From assembly GCF_003243465.1 (NCBI RefSeq), contig NZ_QFQZ01000004.1, positions 1 through 64,000 on the forward strand: a stretch of DNA of 64,000 bases. The letters are read 5' to 3'. Positions 44,301 through 50,936 of the stretch are shown here, one piece after another. The first letter of the stretch is position 1. The number at the start of each line of letters is the position of its first letter. Origin of the DNA: Caulobacter segnis (lineage in GTDB: Bacteria; Pseudomonadota; Alphaproteobacteria; Caulobacterales; Caulobacteraceae). The translations under genes and the position numbers were made by a program. A model generated the notes under the pieces. It saw only the letters and a list, made by a program, of their open reading frames with translations. It was not told the DNA's origin and searched no databases.

Positions 44301-44787
44301 AGTCCATCTCGGCCTTGCCGCGATCGGTGTTGACCACCGCCAGGGCGGCGGCCGGACCGACGCTCCGGCGCAGGGTGATGGTTTCCTCCAGCTCGCCCAG
44401 CTTGGCCGCGATCTGGCGCTTGAGAACCGTCAGGTTGGCCTTCTGCGTGGGGTTGTCGCGGGTCAGACGCTCGACCGCCTCGGTCCGCGCGGTCACGTCG
44501 GAGACGGCGGCCTGGTAGGGCTCAAGATACCGGTCGTTGCCGGTCAGCAGATAGCCGCGCTGCCCGGTCTCGGTGTCCTGCACCGTCAGCAGCAGGTCGT
44601 CGATCGCCATCAGCACGTCGTGCGAGTGCCAGATCTTCTGGCTGCTGGCCCGCAGCATCTCGACGTTGCGGTAGGCGACGAAGCCGCTGCCCAGGAAGAA
44701 CAGCAGCACGATGGCCAAGCCGACGGCCGCCCAGGTCTCCATGCGGGACCAGGGCAGGGACGAACGCGAGGGGTTTGTGGCGGACAT
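41362..44787 (-). CDS. Membrane hybrid histidine kinase: CHASE3-GAF-HisKA-HATPase-REC-REC-REC
   Basis: An 1141-residue sensor. Two membrane helices (about 18-40 and 187-210) flank a periplasmic CHASE3 domain with DTETGQRGYLLTGNDRYLEPY. A GAF domain (about 225-385) and a long glutamine-rich coiled coil (390-475) follow. HisKA has H485 (MSHELRTPLNS); the ATPase covers about 595-710. Three receivers follow, with acceptor aspartates D798 (VVLDVGLPDES), D920 (VLDLTLPDAS) and D1072 (LMDVMMPVMDG). It heads a four-gene minus-strand operon with cheR, cheB and a receiver-kinase. Such proteins form multistep phosphorelays; its ligand and output are unknown. Confidence 0.94.
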   Translation of the reverse strand: MSATNPSRSSLPWSRMETWAAVGLAIVLLFFLGSGFVAYRNVEMLRASSQKIWHSHDVLMAIDDLLLTVQDTETGQRGYLLTGNDRYLEPYQAAVSDVTARTEAVERLTRDNPTQKANLTVLKRQIAAKLGELEETITLRRSVGPAAALAVVNTDRGKAEMDSIREQVRVMRQEESRLRALRLTAMGSAYDTALFSGVLASLLGGVLTLVVFYLIRRAARAQAREEWLQAGQVGLSSATIGDVSVEMLADNILAFLSQYLGFQAGALFKGHGGQFYRAASLGIPADAQTPERFSLKEGLLGKVAAEGQATVIRDVPDGYITVGSALGQDKPKHLVIVPTKADGVVNAVIELGFLHPVDDRVLELLNEVGGTIGIALRSARYRAELQDTLEETQRQSEELQVQSEELRVSNEELEEQGRALKESQTRLEQQQAELEQTNSQLEEQAQLLETQRDELEQTSAAVTLKARELEQASQYKSDFLANMSHELRTPLNSLLILSKLLSDNPNGNLSAEQVKFAQTIESSGNDLLNLINDILDLSKIEAGHVEVRPESVSLQRLTTDLRQLFGPVADSRGLDFAIEVAEGAPKVIETDRQRLEQVLKNLLSNAFKFTEKGGVRLKIVPAGDKSIAFSVVDTGIGVSREQQEAIFEAFRQADGTISRKYGGTGLGLSISRQLTRLLGGTIGLESRPGEGSTFTITIPQAYDPSRIAPREPPRLAEAPAAPAPARPKRIARTTTVEDDREQAQGARRVLLVVEDDDRFAGIVRDLSRELGFQCLVASTAEEALKLAREFKPSAVVLDVGLPDESGLLVLDRLKRDDATRHIPIHVISAEDHSQTALSLGAIGYMLKPVKRDDLAEVLKTLEAKLASTVRRVLIVEDDAVQRDALGRLLSSGEVETVGVGTAAECLDALRRETFDCMVLDLTLPDASGYSLLETLSQDGEHAFPPVIVYTGHDLSADDEQRLRRYSSSIIIKGAKSPERLLDEVSLFLHQVVSALPPEQQKMIQKARNRDAVLEGRRILVVEDDIRNVYSLTNVLEPRGAVVEIARNGQEAIDALGRAAQDPAKGIDLVLMDVMMPVMDGLTATRTIRDDPRWSKLPILMLTAKAMPDDQARCIEAGANDYMAKPIDVDKLLSLVRVWMPR

Positions 44788-44995
44788 GACGATCCAGGAA
44801 CTCGGGCGCTAGACGCTGATGGCGGACGGCGGGTGTCGGGCGCGCCCTGTGCAAGGCGCCGCGTGATCCCGGATCACCGAAGCAAACCCACGATCACCGA
44901 AGCCGACAAGGAGCCCCACCCGCGCGTAAGAGCGTGGGGGCTCAAACGCCGCCCTACGCTCAAGGTTCCCGCTATGATCCCCGTTTTGGGGACGG
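44788..44995. other. Intergenic region between the sensory operon and coaBC
   Basis: This 208-base stretch upstream of the hybrid kinase and downstream of coaBC (both minus strand) holds the kinase promoter and two visible features: a direct repeat of GATCACCGAAGC (about 44873-44884 and 44892-44903), and a hairpin made of GAGCCCC and GGGGCTC arms (about 44910-44943). The hairpin may terminate coaBC, though its T-tract is weak. No gene is supported. Confidence 0.45.
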
Positions 44996-46192
44996 CTACA
45001 CCAGGGCCTGGGCGATCCGCGCCGCGATCTGGGCCGCAACCACGTCCTTGGCCGCGCGGTCCCAGCGCTCTGTCCCGTCCTTGGTGACCAGCAGCACGGC
45101 GTTCTCGCCACCGCCCATCACGCCCGGCTGGGTGACGTCGTTGGCGATGATCCAGTCGCAGCCCTTGCGGGCCAGCTTGGCGCGGGCGTGCTCCTCGACA
45201 TGGTCTGTCTCGGCCGCGAAGCCGACGACGAGTTTTGGCCGTTGGGGGCCCGAGGCCGACAGGGTCGCCAGGATGTCGGGGTTCTCGACGAAGGTCAGGG
45301 CCGGGGGCCCGCCCTTCTCCTTCTTCAGCTTGGTCCCGAACGCCTCGTCGACGCGCCAGTCGGCGACGGCCGCGACGAAGACGCCGACATCGGCCGGCAG
45401 GGCGGCCTGGCTGGCGGCCAGCATCTGGCGGGCGGTCTCGACATCGACGCGCTTGACGCCGGGCGGGGTGGGCAGGAACACCGGGCCGGCCACCAGGGTG
45501 ACCTCGGCGCCCAGCCGCGCCAGGGCCTCGGCGATCGCGAAGCCCTGCTTGCCGCTGGACCGGTTGGTGACGCCGCGCACCGGGTCGATCGGCTCAAAGG
45601 TCGGGCCGGCGGTGACGATGGCCCGCTTGCCGACCAGCGGCCTGGCGGTCGGGCCCTCCAGCATGGCGACGATGGCGGCGAAGATCTCTTCCGGCTCGGC
45701 CAGGCGCCCGGGGCCGAACTCGCCGCAGGCCATGGCGCCCTCGGCCGGATCGACGAAGGACACGCCGTCGGCCTTCAGCGTCGCGACATTACGCTGGGTG
45801 GCCGGGTGCAGCCACATCCGCACGTTCATGGCCGGGGCCATCAGCACGGGCTTGTCGGTGGCGAGCAGGGCGGTGGTGGCCAGGTCATTGGCGTGGCCGT
45901 GGGCCGCCTTGGCGATCAGGTCGGCGGTGGCCGGCGCGACCACGACCAGATCAGCCTGCCGCGACAGCTCGATGTGACCCATCTCGTGCTCGTCGGTCAG
46001 GGAGAACAGGTCCTGATAGACCTTGTCCTCGGCCAGGGCCGCCAGCGACAGCGGCGTGACGAACTGCTCGCCCGCCTTGGTCAGGACAGGTCGCACGGCG
46101 ATCCCCGCGCGGCGCAGCAAGCGCACCAGCAGCAGCACCTTGTAGGCCGCCACCCCGCCGCCGACGATCAGAAGAACCCGCTTGTCGCCCAC
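44996..46192 (-). CDS. coaBC: Phosphopantothenoylcysteine decarboxylase / phosphopantothenate-cysteine ligase
   Basis: A 398-residue bifunctional Dfp flavoprotein of coenzyme A synthesis. The CoaC half has VGGGVAAYK, VAPATADLIAKAAHG, APAMNVRMW and the catalytic cysteine in GAMACGEFGPGRL. The CoaB half has VTAGPTFEPIDPVRGVTNRSSGKQG, AAVADWRV, KLKKEKG and NPDIL. The start is taken as GTG 46192 (MGDKRVLLIVGGG) because a GGGAG site lies 6 bases before it and the length then equals the family norm. A longer frame to 46270 adds only unlike residues. Confidence 0.95.
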   Translation of the reverse strand: MGDKRVLLIVGGGVAAYKVLLLVRLLRRAGIAVRPVLTKAGEQFVTPLSLAALAEDKVYQDLFSLTDEHEMGHIELSRQADLVVVAPATADLIAKAAHGHANDLATTALLATDKPVLMAPAMNVRMWLHPATQRNVATLKADGVSFVDPAEGAMACGEFGPGRLAEPEEIFAAIVAMLEGPTARPLVGKRAIVTAGPTFEPIDPVRGVTNRSSGKQGFAIAEALARLGAEVTLVAGPVFLPTPPGVKRVDVETARQMLAASQAALPADVGVFVAAVADWRVDEAFGTKLKKEKGGPPALTFVENPDILATLSASGPQRPKLVVGFAAETDHVEEHARAKLARKGCDWIIANDVTQPGVMGGGENAVLLVTKDGTERWDRAAKDVVAAQIAARIAQALV

Positions 46193-46347
46193 GCCCAGCT
46201 CCCGCTCCCGCGTTCGTCTCGTCCCCTGCACATGCCCATCCGCGCGCCAAAGCGCCAGTGACAATCCCACGGCGAAGATTCCGACTCGACTCTCGTTCCG
46301 CTTTCGTTCATTAAACGTCAGGGTAGAGCAATGGGGCGAATACGATC

Positions 46348-46908
46348 ATGAAGGTTGTGAGACGGGTTCCTCTCGGTGTCGTCGCCTGGCTGGGCGTGCT
46401 GGCCCTGGCGGCCTGTGACAGCGGCGCCTCCGCCGTCAAGGCGCCGAAGGGGGGCGAGCGGGCCAGCACGGCGTCCGAAGGCGAAGCGACCGAGGCCTCA
46501 AGCGAAGGCGTCCGCCGCAGCGATCCGCGCGACGCGCCGGTCAAGCTGGTCGCCGGCAAGCCCTACTGGGCCGCCAACCGCACCCGCACCGCCGAGGAGA
46601 ACGCCCAGCGCTCGTTCGAGCGCAACGGCGAGGTGTTCGGCGCCAAGACCGCCGACGACTATGTCGCCAAGGTCCACGCCTTCGTCAGCGATCCGCCCAA
46701 GGGGGCCCAGACCCTGAAGCGCGCCAATGGCGACCTCCTGATCTACGACCCCAAGGACAACGTCTTCGCGGTGGTCTCGCGCGAGGGCGCGCCGCGCACG
46801 ATGTTCAAGCCGGACGAGGGCGCGGCCTATTGGGACGAACAGAAGACCCGAGAAGCCCGCCGCGCCACGGCGGCGAAGAAGCGCGAGCGCAACGAGGCGG
46901 AGGGTTAG
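46348..46908 (+). CDS. Lipoprotein with a C-terminal domain reminiscent of polymorphic-toxin tails
   Basis: A 186-residue putative lipoprotein: signal VVAWLGVLALAAC with lipobox LAAC (cysteine near residue 23), a low-complexity linker rich in Ser, Glu and Ala, and a folded part with DYVAKVHAFVSDPPKGAQTL, ANGDLLIYDPKDNVFAVV and APRTMFKPDEGAAYWDEQK. The run of a YDP-(x)n-FAVV strand, then RT-FKP and Y-x3-Q recalls short toxin domains at the ends of contact-dependent and RHS proteins. That is resemblance by eye, not a proven assignment. The C-terminus is Lys/Arg/Glu-rich. Its stop overlaps the ubiB stop. It is divergent from coaBC. Confidence 0.7.
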   Translation: MKVVRRVPLGVVAWLGVLALAACDSGASAVKAPKGGERASTASEGEATEASSEGVRRSDPRDAPVKLVAGKPYWAANRTRTAEENAQRSFERNGEVFGAKTADDYVAKVHAFVSDPPKGAQTLKRANGDLLIYDPKDNVFAVVSREGAPRTMFKPDEGAAYWDEQKTREARRATAAKKRERNEAEG

Positions 46909-48413
46909 CGCGACAGCAGCAGCCCCGTCACGAAGGCCGCCCCCGCCGTCGCGGCGCCGATCAGGAACCACAGCAGCGGCCAGACGTGCGGCCGCTCGCC
47001 GTGGACCTCGGTGGTCGCCGGCGGGGCCTCGGCCAGGCGGGCGATGGCGCGGAGAGCGCGCAGGGCCTCCTCGGCGAAGTCGCGGACCTTGGCGGCGGGC
47101 GACAGCTCGCGGCCGATCCAGCGGCGGACCACCGGGTCGGCGGCGGCCCACAGGTCGTGGGTCGGGTCGATGCGGCGGGCCACGCCCTCGACCGTGACCA
47201 TGGTCTTCTGCAAGAGGACCAGCTCAGGCCGCAGGGCCATGTCGAACAGGGCGGTGATTTCGAACAGCTGGGCCAGCAGCCGGCCCATCGAGACGTCGCG
47301 GGCGTTGCGGCCGAACACCGGCTCGCCGACGGCGCGCAGGGCCTGGGCGAAGGCGTCCTTGTCCTGGTGGGCCGGGACGTAGCCGGCGTCGAAATGAACC
47401 TGGGCGATGCGGGCGTAGTCGCGGTTCAGGAAGCCGTACAGGATCTCGGCCAGGTAGCGCCGCTCGCCCGCGCCAAGGCGTCCAACGATGCCGTAGTCGA
47501 CGGCGACCACGCTGGCGGGTGCGGCGACGAACAGGTTGCCCTCGTGCAGGTCGGCGTGGAACAGGCCGTGGTCCAGGGCTTGGGCGAGAAAGCCGCGGGT
47601 GACGTTCTCGGCCAGGGCCTTGCGGTCCAGGCCGGGCAGGTCCAGGGCCGCCGCGTCGGACAGCGGGACGCCCTCGGCCCAGGTCAGGGTCAGGACGCGC
47701 TTGCCCACGCCTTCCCAGCACACCGTGGGGGCGCGCATATAGGGGTCCTTGGCCATGGCCTCGCCCAGTTCGGCGCAGCCGGCGGCCTCGAAGCGCAGGT
47801 CCATCTCCAGCGCGAGGGCGCGGATCACGACCTCGACGAACTCGGTCGGACGCAGCCGGCGCGAGGCCGGCGCCAGGGTCTCGGCCAGCCGCGCGGCCAG
47901 GCGCAGCACGCCGGTGTCGCGCGCGACCTGGCGCTCGACGCCGGGCCGTAGCACCTTCACAGCCACCTTGCGGCCATCGACCAGCGTGGCCGGATGGGCC
48001 TGGGCCAGCGAGGCGGCGGCGACCGGCTCGCCGATCTCGGCGAAGATCTCGTCCAGCGGCTTGCCGAGGTTGCGGGCGATCTCGGCCCGCGCGACCGCCA
48101 GCGGGAAAGCCGGCAGTCGGTCCTTCAGGTGCGACAGGTCCTCGGCGAAGGCGGTTCCGAAGATGTCGGCGCGGGTCGACAGGAACTGGCCCAGCTTGAT
48201 CGCCGCCGGGCCTTGGCTTTCAAGCACCCGCGCCAGGCGCTCGCCGGGCCGACCGCGCTTGGCGGCGCCGCCGGCGAACAGCCGCAGCAGGCGTCCGACC
48301 AGCTTGGCGGAGCCCGGCAGCAACGGTTCGGCCTCGCGCGGGATCAGGGCGTCGGCCCTGACCAGCGTCCAGCCCGCGCCCGTCAGGCGGAAAAACGCGG
48401 AGAGGGAGGTCAA
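46905..48413 (-). CDS. ubiB: Ubiquinone biosynthesis protein UbiB (atypical kinase/ATPase)
   Basis: A 502-residue ABC1/UbiB family protein. The family KxGQ motif is AAIKLGQFLSTRADIFG, the alanine-rich loop is PVAAASLAQAH, a catalytic lysine is in KVAVKVLRPGV, and HADLHEGNLFV with VDYGIVGRL forms the metal/nucleotide site. Two hydrophobic helices at the C-terminus (PLLWFLIGAATAGAAFVTGLLL) anchor it in the inner membrane. It supports extraction or delivery of coenzyme Q precursors. ubiE is 150 bases upstream on the same strand, with a palindromic repeat between. Confidence 0.95.
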   Translation of the reverse strand: MTSLSAFFRLTGAGWTLVRADALIPREAEPLLPGSAKLVGRLLRLFAGGAAKRGRPGERLARVLESQGPAAIKLGQFLSTRADIFGTAFAEDLSHLKDRLPAFPLAVARAEIARNLGKPLDEIFAEIGEPVAAASLAQAHPATLVDGRKVAVKVLRPGVERQVARDTGVLRLAARLAETLAPASRRLRPTEFVEVVIRALALEMDLRFEAAGCAELGEAMAKDPYMRAPTVCWEGVGKRVLTLTWAEGVPLSDAAALDLPGLDRKALAENVTRGFLAQALDHGLFHADLHEGNLFVAAPASVVAVDYGIVGRLGAGERRYLAEILYGFLNRDYARIAQVHFDAGYVPAHQDKDAFAQALRAVGEPVFGRNARDVSMGRLLAQLFEITALFDMALRPELVLLQKTMVTVEGVARRIDPTHDLWAAADPVVRRWIGRELSPAAKVRDFAEEALRALRAIARLAEAPPATTEVHGERPHVWPLLWFLIGAATAGAAFVTGLLLSR

Positions 48414-48436
48414 CCCAAAGGCCCCGCATCTTCAAT

Positions 48437-48543
48437 CCGACCTTCCCGGCGAATGCCGGGATCCAGATTCAGCTCAAGCGCGAGCAAGCCTTGGCGCTCC
48501 TCGGCCCTAAGATCTGGGCCCCGGCATTCGCCGGGGAAGTCGG
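48437..48543. repeat. Long palindrome between ubiE and ubiB
   Basis: The 24-base arms at 48437-48460 and 48520-48543 are inverted copies with two mismatches; each contains CGGCGAATGCCGGG. Inner inverted pieces (ATCCAGAT against ATCTGGG, and GCTC/GAGC stretches) lie between. It is a different family from the TGTCATCCCGG repeats, and a type common between genes in alphaproteobacteria. It may end the ubiE transcript or stabilise it. Confidence 0.88.
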
Positions 48544-48563
48544 CGGAGAGAAAAACCATTGGC

Positions 48564-49322
48564 CTACAGCGCCCAGCCCTGGTGCAGGGCCGCGACGCCG
48601 CCGGTGAAGTTGGTGTAGCTGACGCGCTTGAAGCCGGCGTTCTCGATCATGCCGGCGAAGGTCTTCTGGTCGGGGAAGCGGCGGATGCTCTCGACCAGGT
48701 ACTGATAGGCGTCGCGGTCCTTGGCGACCCACTCGCCGACCTGCGGGATGACCTTGAAGCTGTAGGCGTCATAGGCTTTCGCGAGGGCTTCCGTCACCGG
48801 CCGCGAGAACTCCAGGCACAGGAAGCGGCCGCCCGGCTTGAGCACCCGGCGCGCCTCGCGCAGGGCCGCGTCGATGTCCGTCACGTTGCGGATGCCGAAG
48901 CTGATCACATAGGCGTTGGCGTAGTTGTCGGGCAGCGGCAGGCGCTGGGCGTCGCCGACGGTCCAGGTGATCTCCGGTTCGCCGCCGCGCTCGATGCCGG
49001 TGGCGATCATCTCGGCGTTGTAGTCGATGATGTTGATGGTCGCGTCGGGACCGCCGCGCCGCTCCTGGGCCTGCCGCGCCATCTTGGCGAAGCGGCGGGC
49101 CATGTCGCCGGTGCCGCCGGCGCAGTCGATGATCACCTCGCCCGGCTGCGGGTTCAGGCGCGCGGCGACCGCGTCCTTCCACAGCCGATGCACGCCGCCG
49201 CTCATCAGGTCGTTCATGATGTCGTAGTTCTTGGCCACGCGGTCGAACACGCCGCGCACCAGGCCCGCCTTCTGCGAGGCGTCGACGTCCTTGAAACCGA
49301 AGCTGGCGGAGGTGTTGCTCAT
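48564..49322 (-). CDS. ubiE: Ubiquinone/menaquinone C-methyltransferase UbiE
   Basis: A 252-residue SAM methyltransferase of quinone synthesis. The start MSNTSASFGFKDVDASQKAGLVRGVFDRVAKNYDIMNDLMSGG is the family N-terminus. IIDCAGGTGDMARRFA is the SAM site, and ISFGIRNVTDIDAALREARRVLKPGGRFLCLEFS follows. It C-methylates the quinone ring. It is transcribed with or just before ubiB, and is divergent from mutM. Confidence 0.97.
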   Translation of the reverse strand: MSNTSASFGFKDVDASQKAGLVRGVFDRVAKNYDIMNDLMSGGVHRLWKDAVAARLNPQPGEVIIDCAGGTGDMARRFAKMARQAQERRGGPDATINIIDYNAEMIATGIERGGEPEITWTVGDAQRLPLPDNYANAYVISFGIRNVTDIDAALREARRVLKPGGRFLCLEFSRPVTEALAKAYDAYSFKVIPQVGEWVAKDRDAYQYLVESIRRFPDQKTFAGMIENAGFKRVSYTNFTGGVAALHQGWAL

Positions 49323-49465
49323 GACGTCCCGGGGGCGAACTCTCTATATGGAGGTTCGCTATTAGCCCGCGTCACGCGCGCCGTCATCGAAGCTTTTTAT
49401 CTTACGGCGTGGCGGACGCCGAAACCGCTTACACTTTCGTCTGCCACGCTCTTAAGGGTTTGCCG

Positions 49466-50329
49466 ATGCCCGAACTGCCCGAAGTGGAGACCGTCCGACG
49501 CGGTCTTGAGCCCGTCCTGTCCGGCGCGCGCCTCGCCCGCGTGCGGGCCAACCGCCCCGACCTGCGCTTTCCCCTGCCCGACGGCTTCGTCCAACGGCTG
49601 ACCGGCGCGACGATCCTGCGCCTGGATCGCCGGGCCAAGTACATCCTGGCCCCGCTGGACCGGGGCGACACCCTGGTGATGCATCTGGGCATGACCGGGC
49701 GCTTCGAGATCGCCGCCCCGGAGGGAACGGTCCGCCCCGGCGACTTCGCCCGCGTCGTCACGCCCGAGGACAAGCACGCCCACGTCATCTTCGAGACCGA
49801 GGCCGGCGCGACCGTCACCTATTACGACCCCCGCCGCTTCGGCTTCATGGACCTGATCCCGACCGAGGGCGTCGACCGCCACCCCTGGTTCGCGACCATG
49901 GGCCCCGAACCGCTCGGCGACGCCTTTGACGCCTGGACGCTGGAAAAGGCCTTCGCGAACCGCAAGCAGGGCCCCAAGACCCTGCTGCTGGACCAGCGCA
50001 CGGTGGCGGGCCTGGGCAATATCTATGTCTGCGAAGCCCTGCACCGCGCCCACATCTCGCCGTTCAAGCCGGCGGGCGGCGTCGCCAAGAAGCGGCTCGG
50101 ACCGCTGGCCGCGGCGATCAAGGACGTGCTGGCCGAAGCCGTCGAGGTCGGCGGCTCCACCCTGAAGGACTTCGCCGCCGCCGACGGGGCGCTCGGCTAC
50201 TTCCAGCACCGCTTCCGCGTCTACGACCGCGAGGGCGAGCCCTGCCCGACGCCTGGCTGCAAGGGCGTGATCGCCCGCGAGGTCCAGGCCGGAAGGTCGA
50301 CGTTCTTCTGCCCCGTTTGCCAGGTGTGA
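49466..50329 (+). CDS. mutM: Formamidopyrimidine-DNA glycosylase
   Basis: A 287-residue bifunctional glycosylase/AP-lyase that removes 8-oxoguanine. The N-terminal proline of MPELPEVETVRRGL is the catalytic nucleophile, so translation must start at ATG 49466 and not at the upstream GTG 49409 of the same frame. Other markers are LVMHLGMTGRF, YDPRRFG, LLDQRTVAGLGNIYVCEALHRA and the C-terminal zinc finger CPTPGCKG...CPVC. Its usual neighbours in related genomes (rpsT and dnaA) do not follow it here. Confidence 0.97.
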   Translation: MPELPEVETVRRGLEPVLSGARLARVRANRPDLRFPLPDGFVQRLTGATILRLDRRAKYILAPLDRGDTLVMHLGMTGRFEIAAPEGTVRPGDFARVVTPEDKHAHVIFETEAGATVTYYDPRRFGFMDLIPTEGVDRHPWFATMGPEPLGDAFDAWTLEKAFANRKQGPKTLLLDQRTVAGLGNIYVCEALHRAHISPFKPAGGVAKKRLGPLAAAIKDVLAEAVEVGGSTLKDFAAADGALGYFQHRFRVYDREGEPCPTPGCKGVIAREVQAGRSTFFCPVCQV

Positions 50330-50345
50330 GGGCGCTGCGCGTCGT

Positions 50346-50373
50346 TTGACATTGCGGATTACAATTGTAATTC
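50346..50373 (+). promoter_or_regulatory. Promoter with perfect palindrome ATTACAATTGTAAT (BlaI/CopY-like operator)
   Basis: TTGACA at 50346-50351 is a consensus -35 box. A 14-base perfect palindrome at 50358-50371 contains TACA-N2-TGTA, the core bound by BlaI/MecI/CopY repressors. A weak -10 (TAATTC, 50368-50373) lies 16 bases after the -35 box and overlaps the palindrome. Binding there would block the promoter of the small membrane protein. No blaI-type gene is in the window. Confidence 0.6.
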
Positions 50374-50397
50374 TTCCGCCTTCTGGCGGAGGTGATG

Positions 50398-50769
50398 ATG
50401 ATGACGCAGGCGCTCTGGAGCGTGTTCGACCATGCGGCGCTTCCTCAGAAGATCGTCCTGGCCCTGCTCTGCGCGGCGCTGCCCGGAACCCTGATCGCCG
50501 CCGTGCTGGGCGGAAGGACCCCTCGCAACCTGTGGCGACGCATCGTGTCCGAGCTGCGGTTCGCCGGCCCGGCCCTCGGCCTCTTGGTGGGCGGCCTCAA
50601 CAGCTTCCATATGGGCCGCACCATCCAGACGCTGCCGTTCGACGCGACCCTGAAGCAGGTGGCGCCGGGGATATTCGAGGTGTCCACGCTGGTCAGCCTC
50701 GGCGCGTTGGTGGGTCTGGTGGCGGTGGTCGCGCATGGGGCGATGGAGCGGGACGAGCGGGCTTATTGA
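50398..50769 (+). CDS. Small inner-membrane protein of unknown function
   Basis: A 123-residue protein with three hydrophobic helices: IVLALLCAALPGTLIAAVLGG, then FAGPALGLLVGGLNSFHMG, and VSTLVSLGALVGLVAVVAHG. The final two, with the GGLNS and GALVGLVAVV glycine patterns, resemble parts of MotA/TolQ/ExbB-type channel subunits, but the length and topology do not allow an assignment. Several in-frame starts (GTG 50392, ATG 50395, 50398, 50401) lie next to a GGAGG site (50388-50392); 50398 has the best spacing. It sits alone behind a BlaI-like operator and ends 167 bases before purH. Confidence 0.65.
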   Translation: MMTQALWSVFDHAALPQKIVLALLCAALPGTLIAAVLGGRTPRNLWRRIVSELRFAGPALGLLVGGLNSFHMGRTIQTLPFDATLKQVAPGIFEVSTLVSLGALVGLVAVVAHGAMERDERAY

Positions 50770-50832
50770 ATGAAGGGAAGACTCCAGCGGCCGCCGCATT
50801 GACTCCCTCGTCCGCCCCCGTATTTTCCGCCC

Positions 50833-50905
50833 CGTTCGAGTGACTGGCGTTGAAGGTGGGCGACCACCGGGGAGCTCGATACGCATAAGCCGCGCGCCTG
50901 GGCTC
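50833..50905 (+). promoter_or_regulatory. ZTP riboswitch (pfl motif) upstream of purH
   Basis: The leader of purH contains GTGACTGGCG (50839-50848), ACCACCGGGGAGC (50863-50875) and GCCGCGCGCCTGGGC (50889-50903), the conserved core elements of the pfl/ZTP class in the right order. The first part forms P1/P2 and the last part the P3 pseudoknot region, in which GCCTGGGC is diagnostic. The class senses Z nucleotides (ZMP/ZTP), intermediates in the step just before PurH, and usually turns on purine and one-carbon genes. It lies 31 bases upstream of the GTG start and is followed by TCCCTTTT, which may act in the expression platform. Confidence 0.88.
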
Positions 50906-50936
50906 CCTTTTCCGATCACGAAACCTGGAGTCCGCC

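Noticed and set aside
40597..45087. A very long plus-strand open frame (about 1,500 codons) antisense to the sensory operon
   Set aside because: Its residues are Gly/Arg/Ala-rich shadow text without domains. The minus-strand genes have clear motifs. GC-rich DNA leaves such antisense frames open.
49409..49465. Upstream GTG start for mutM
   Set aside because: MutM needs proline as residue 2 after removal of Met, so only ATG 49466 gives an active enzyme.
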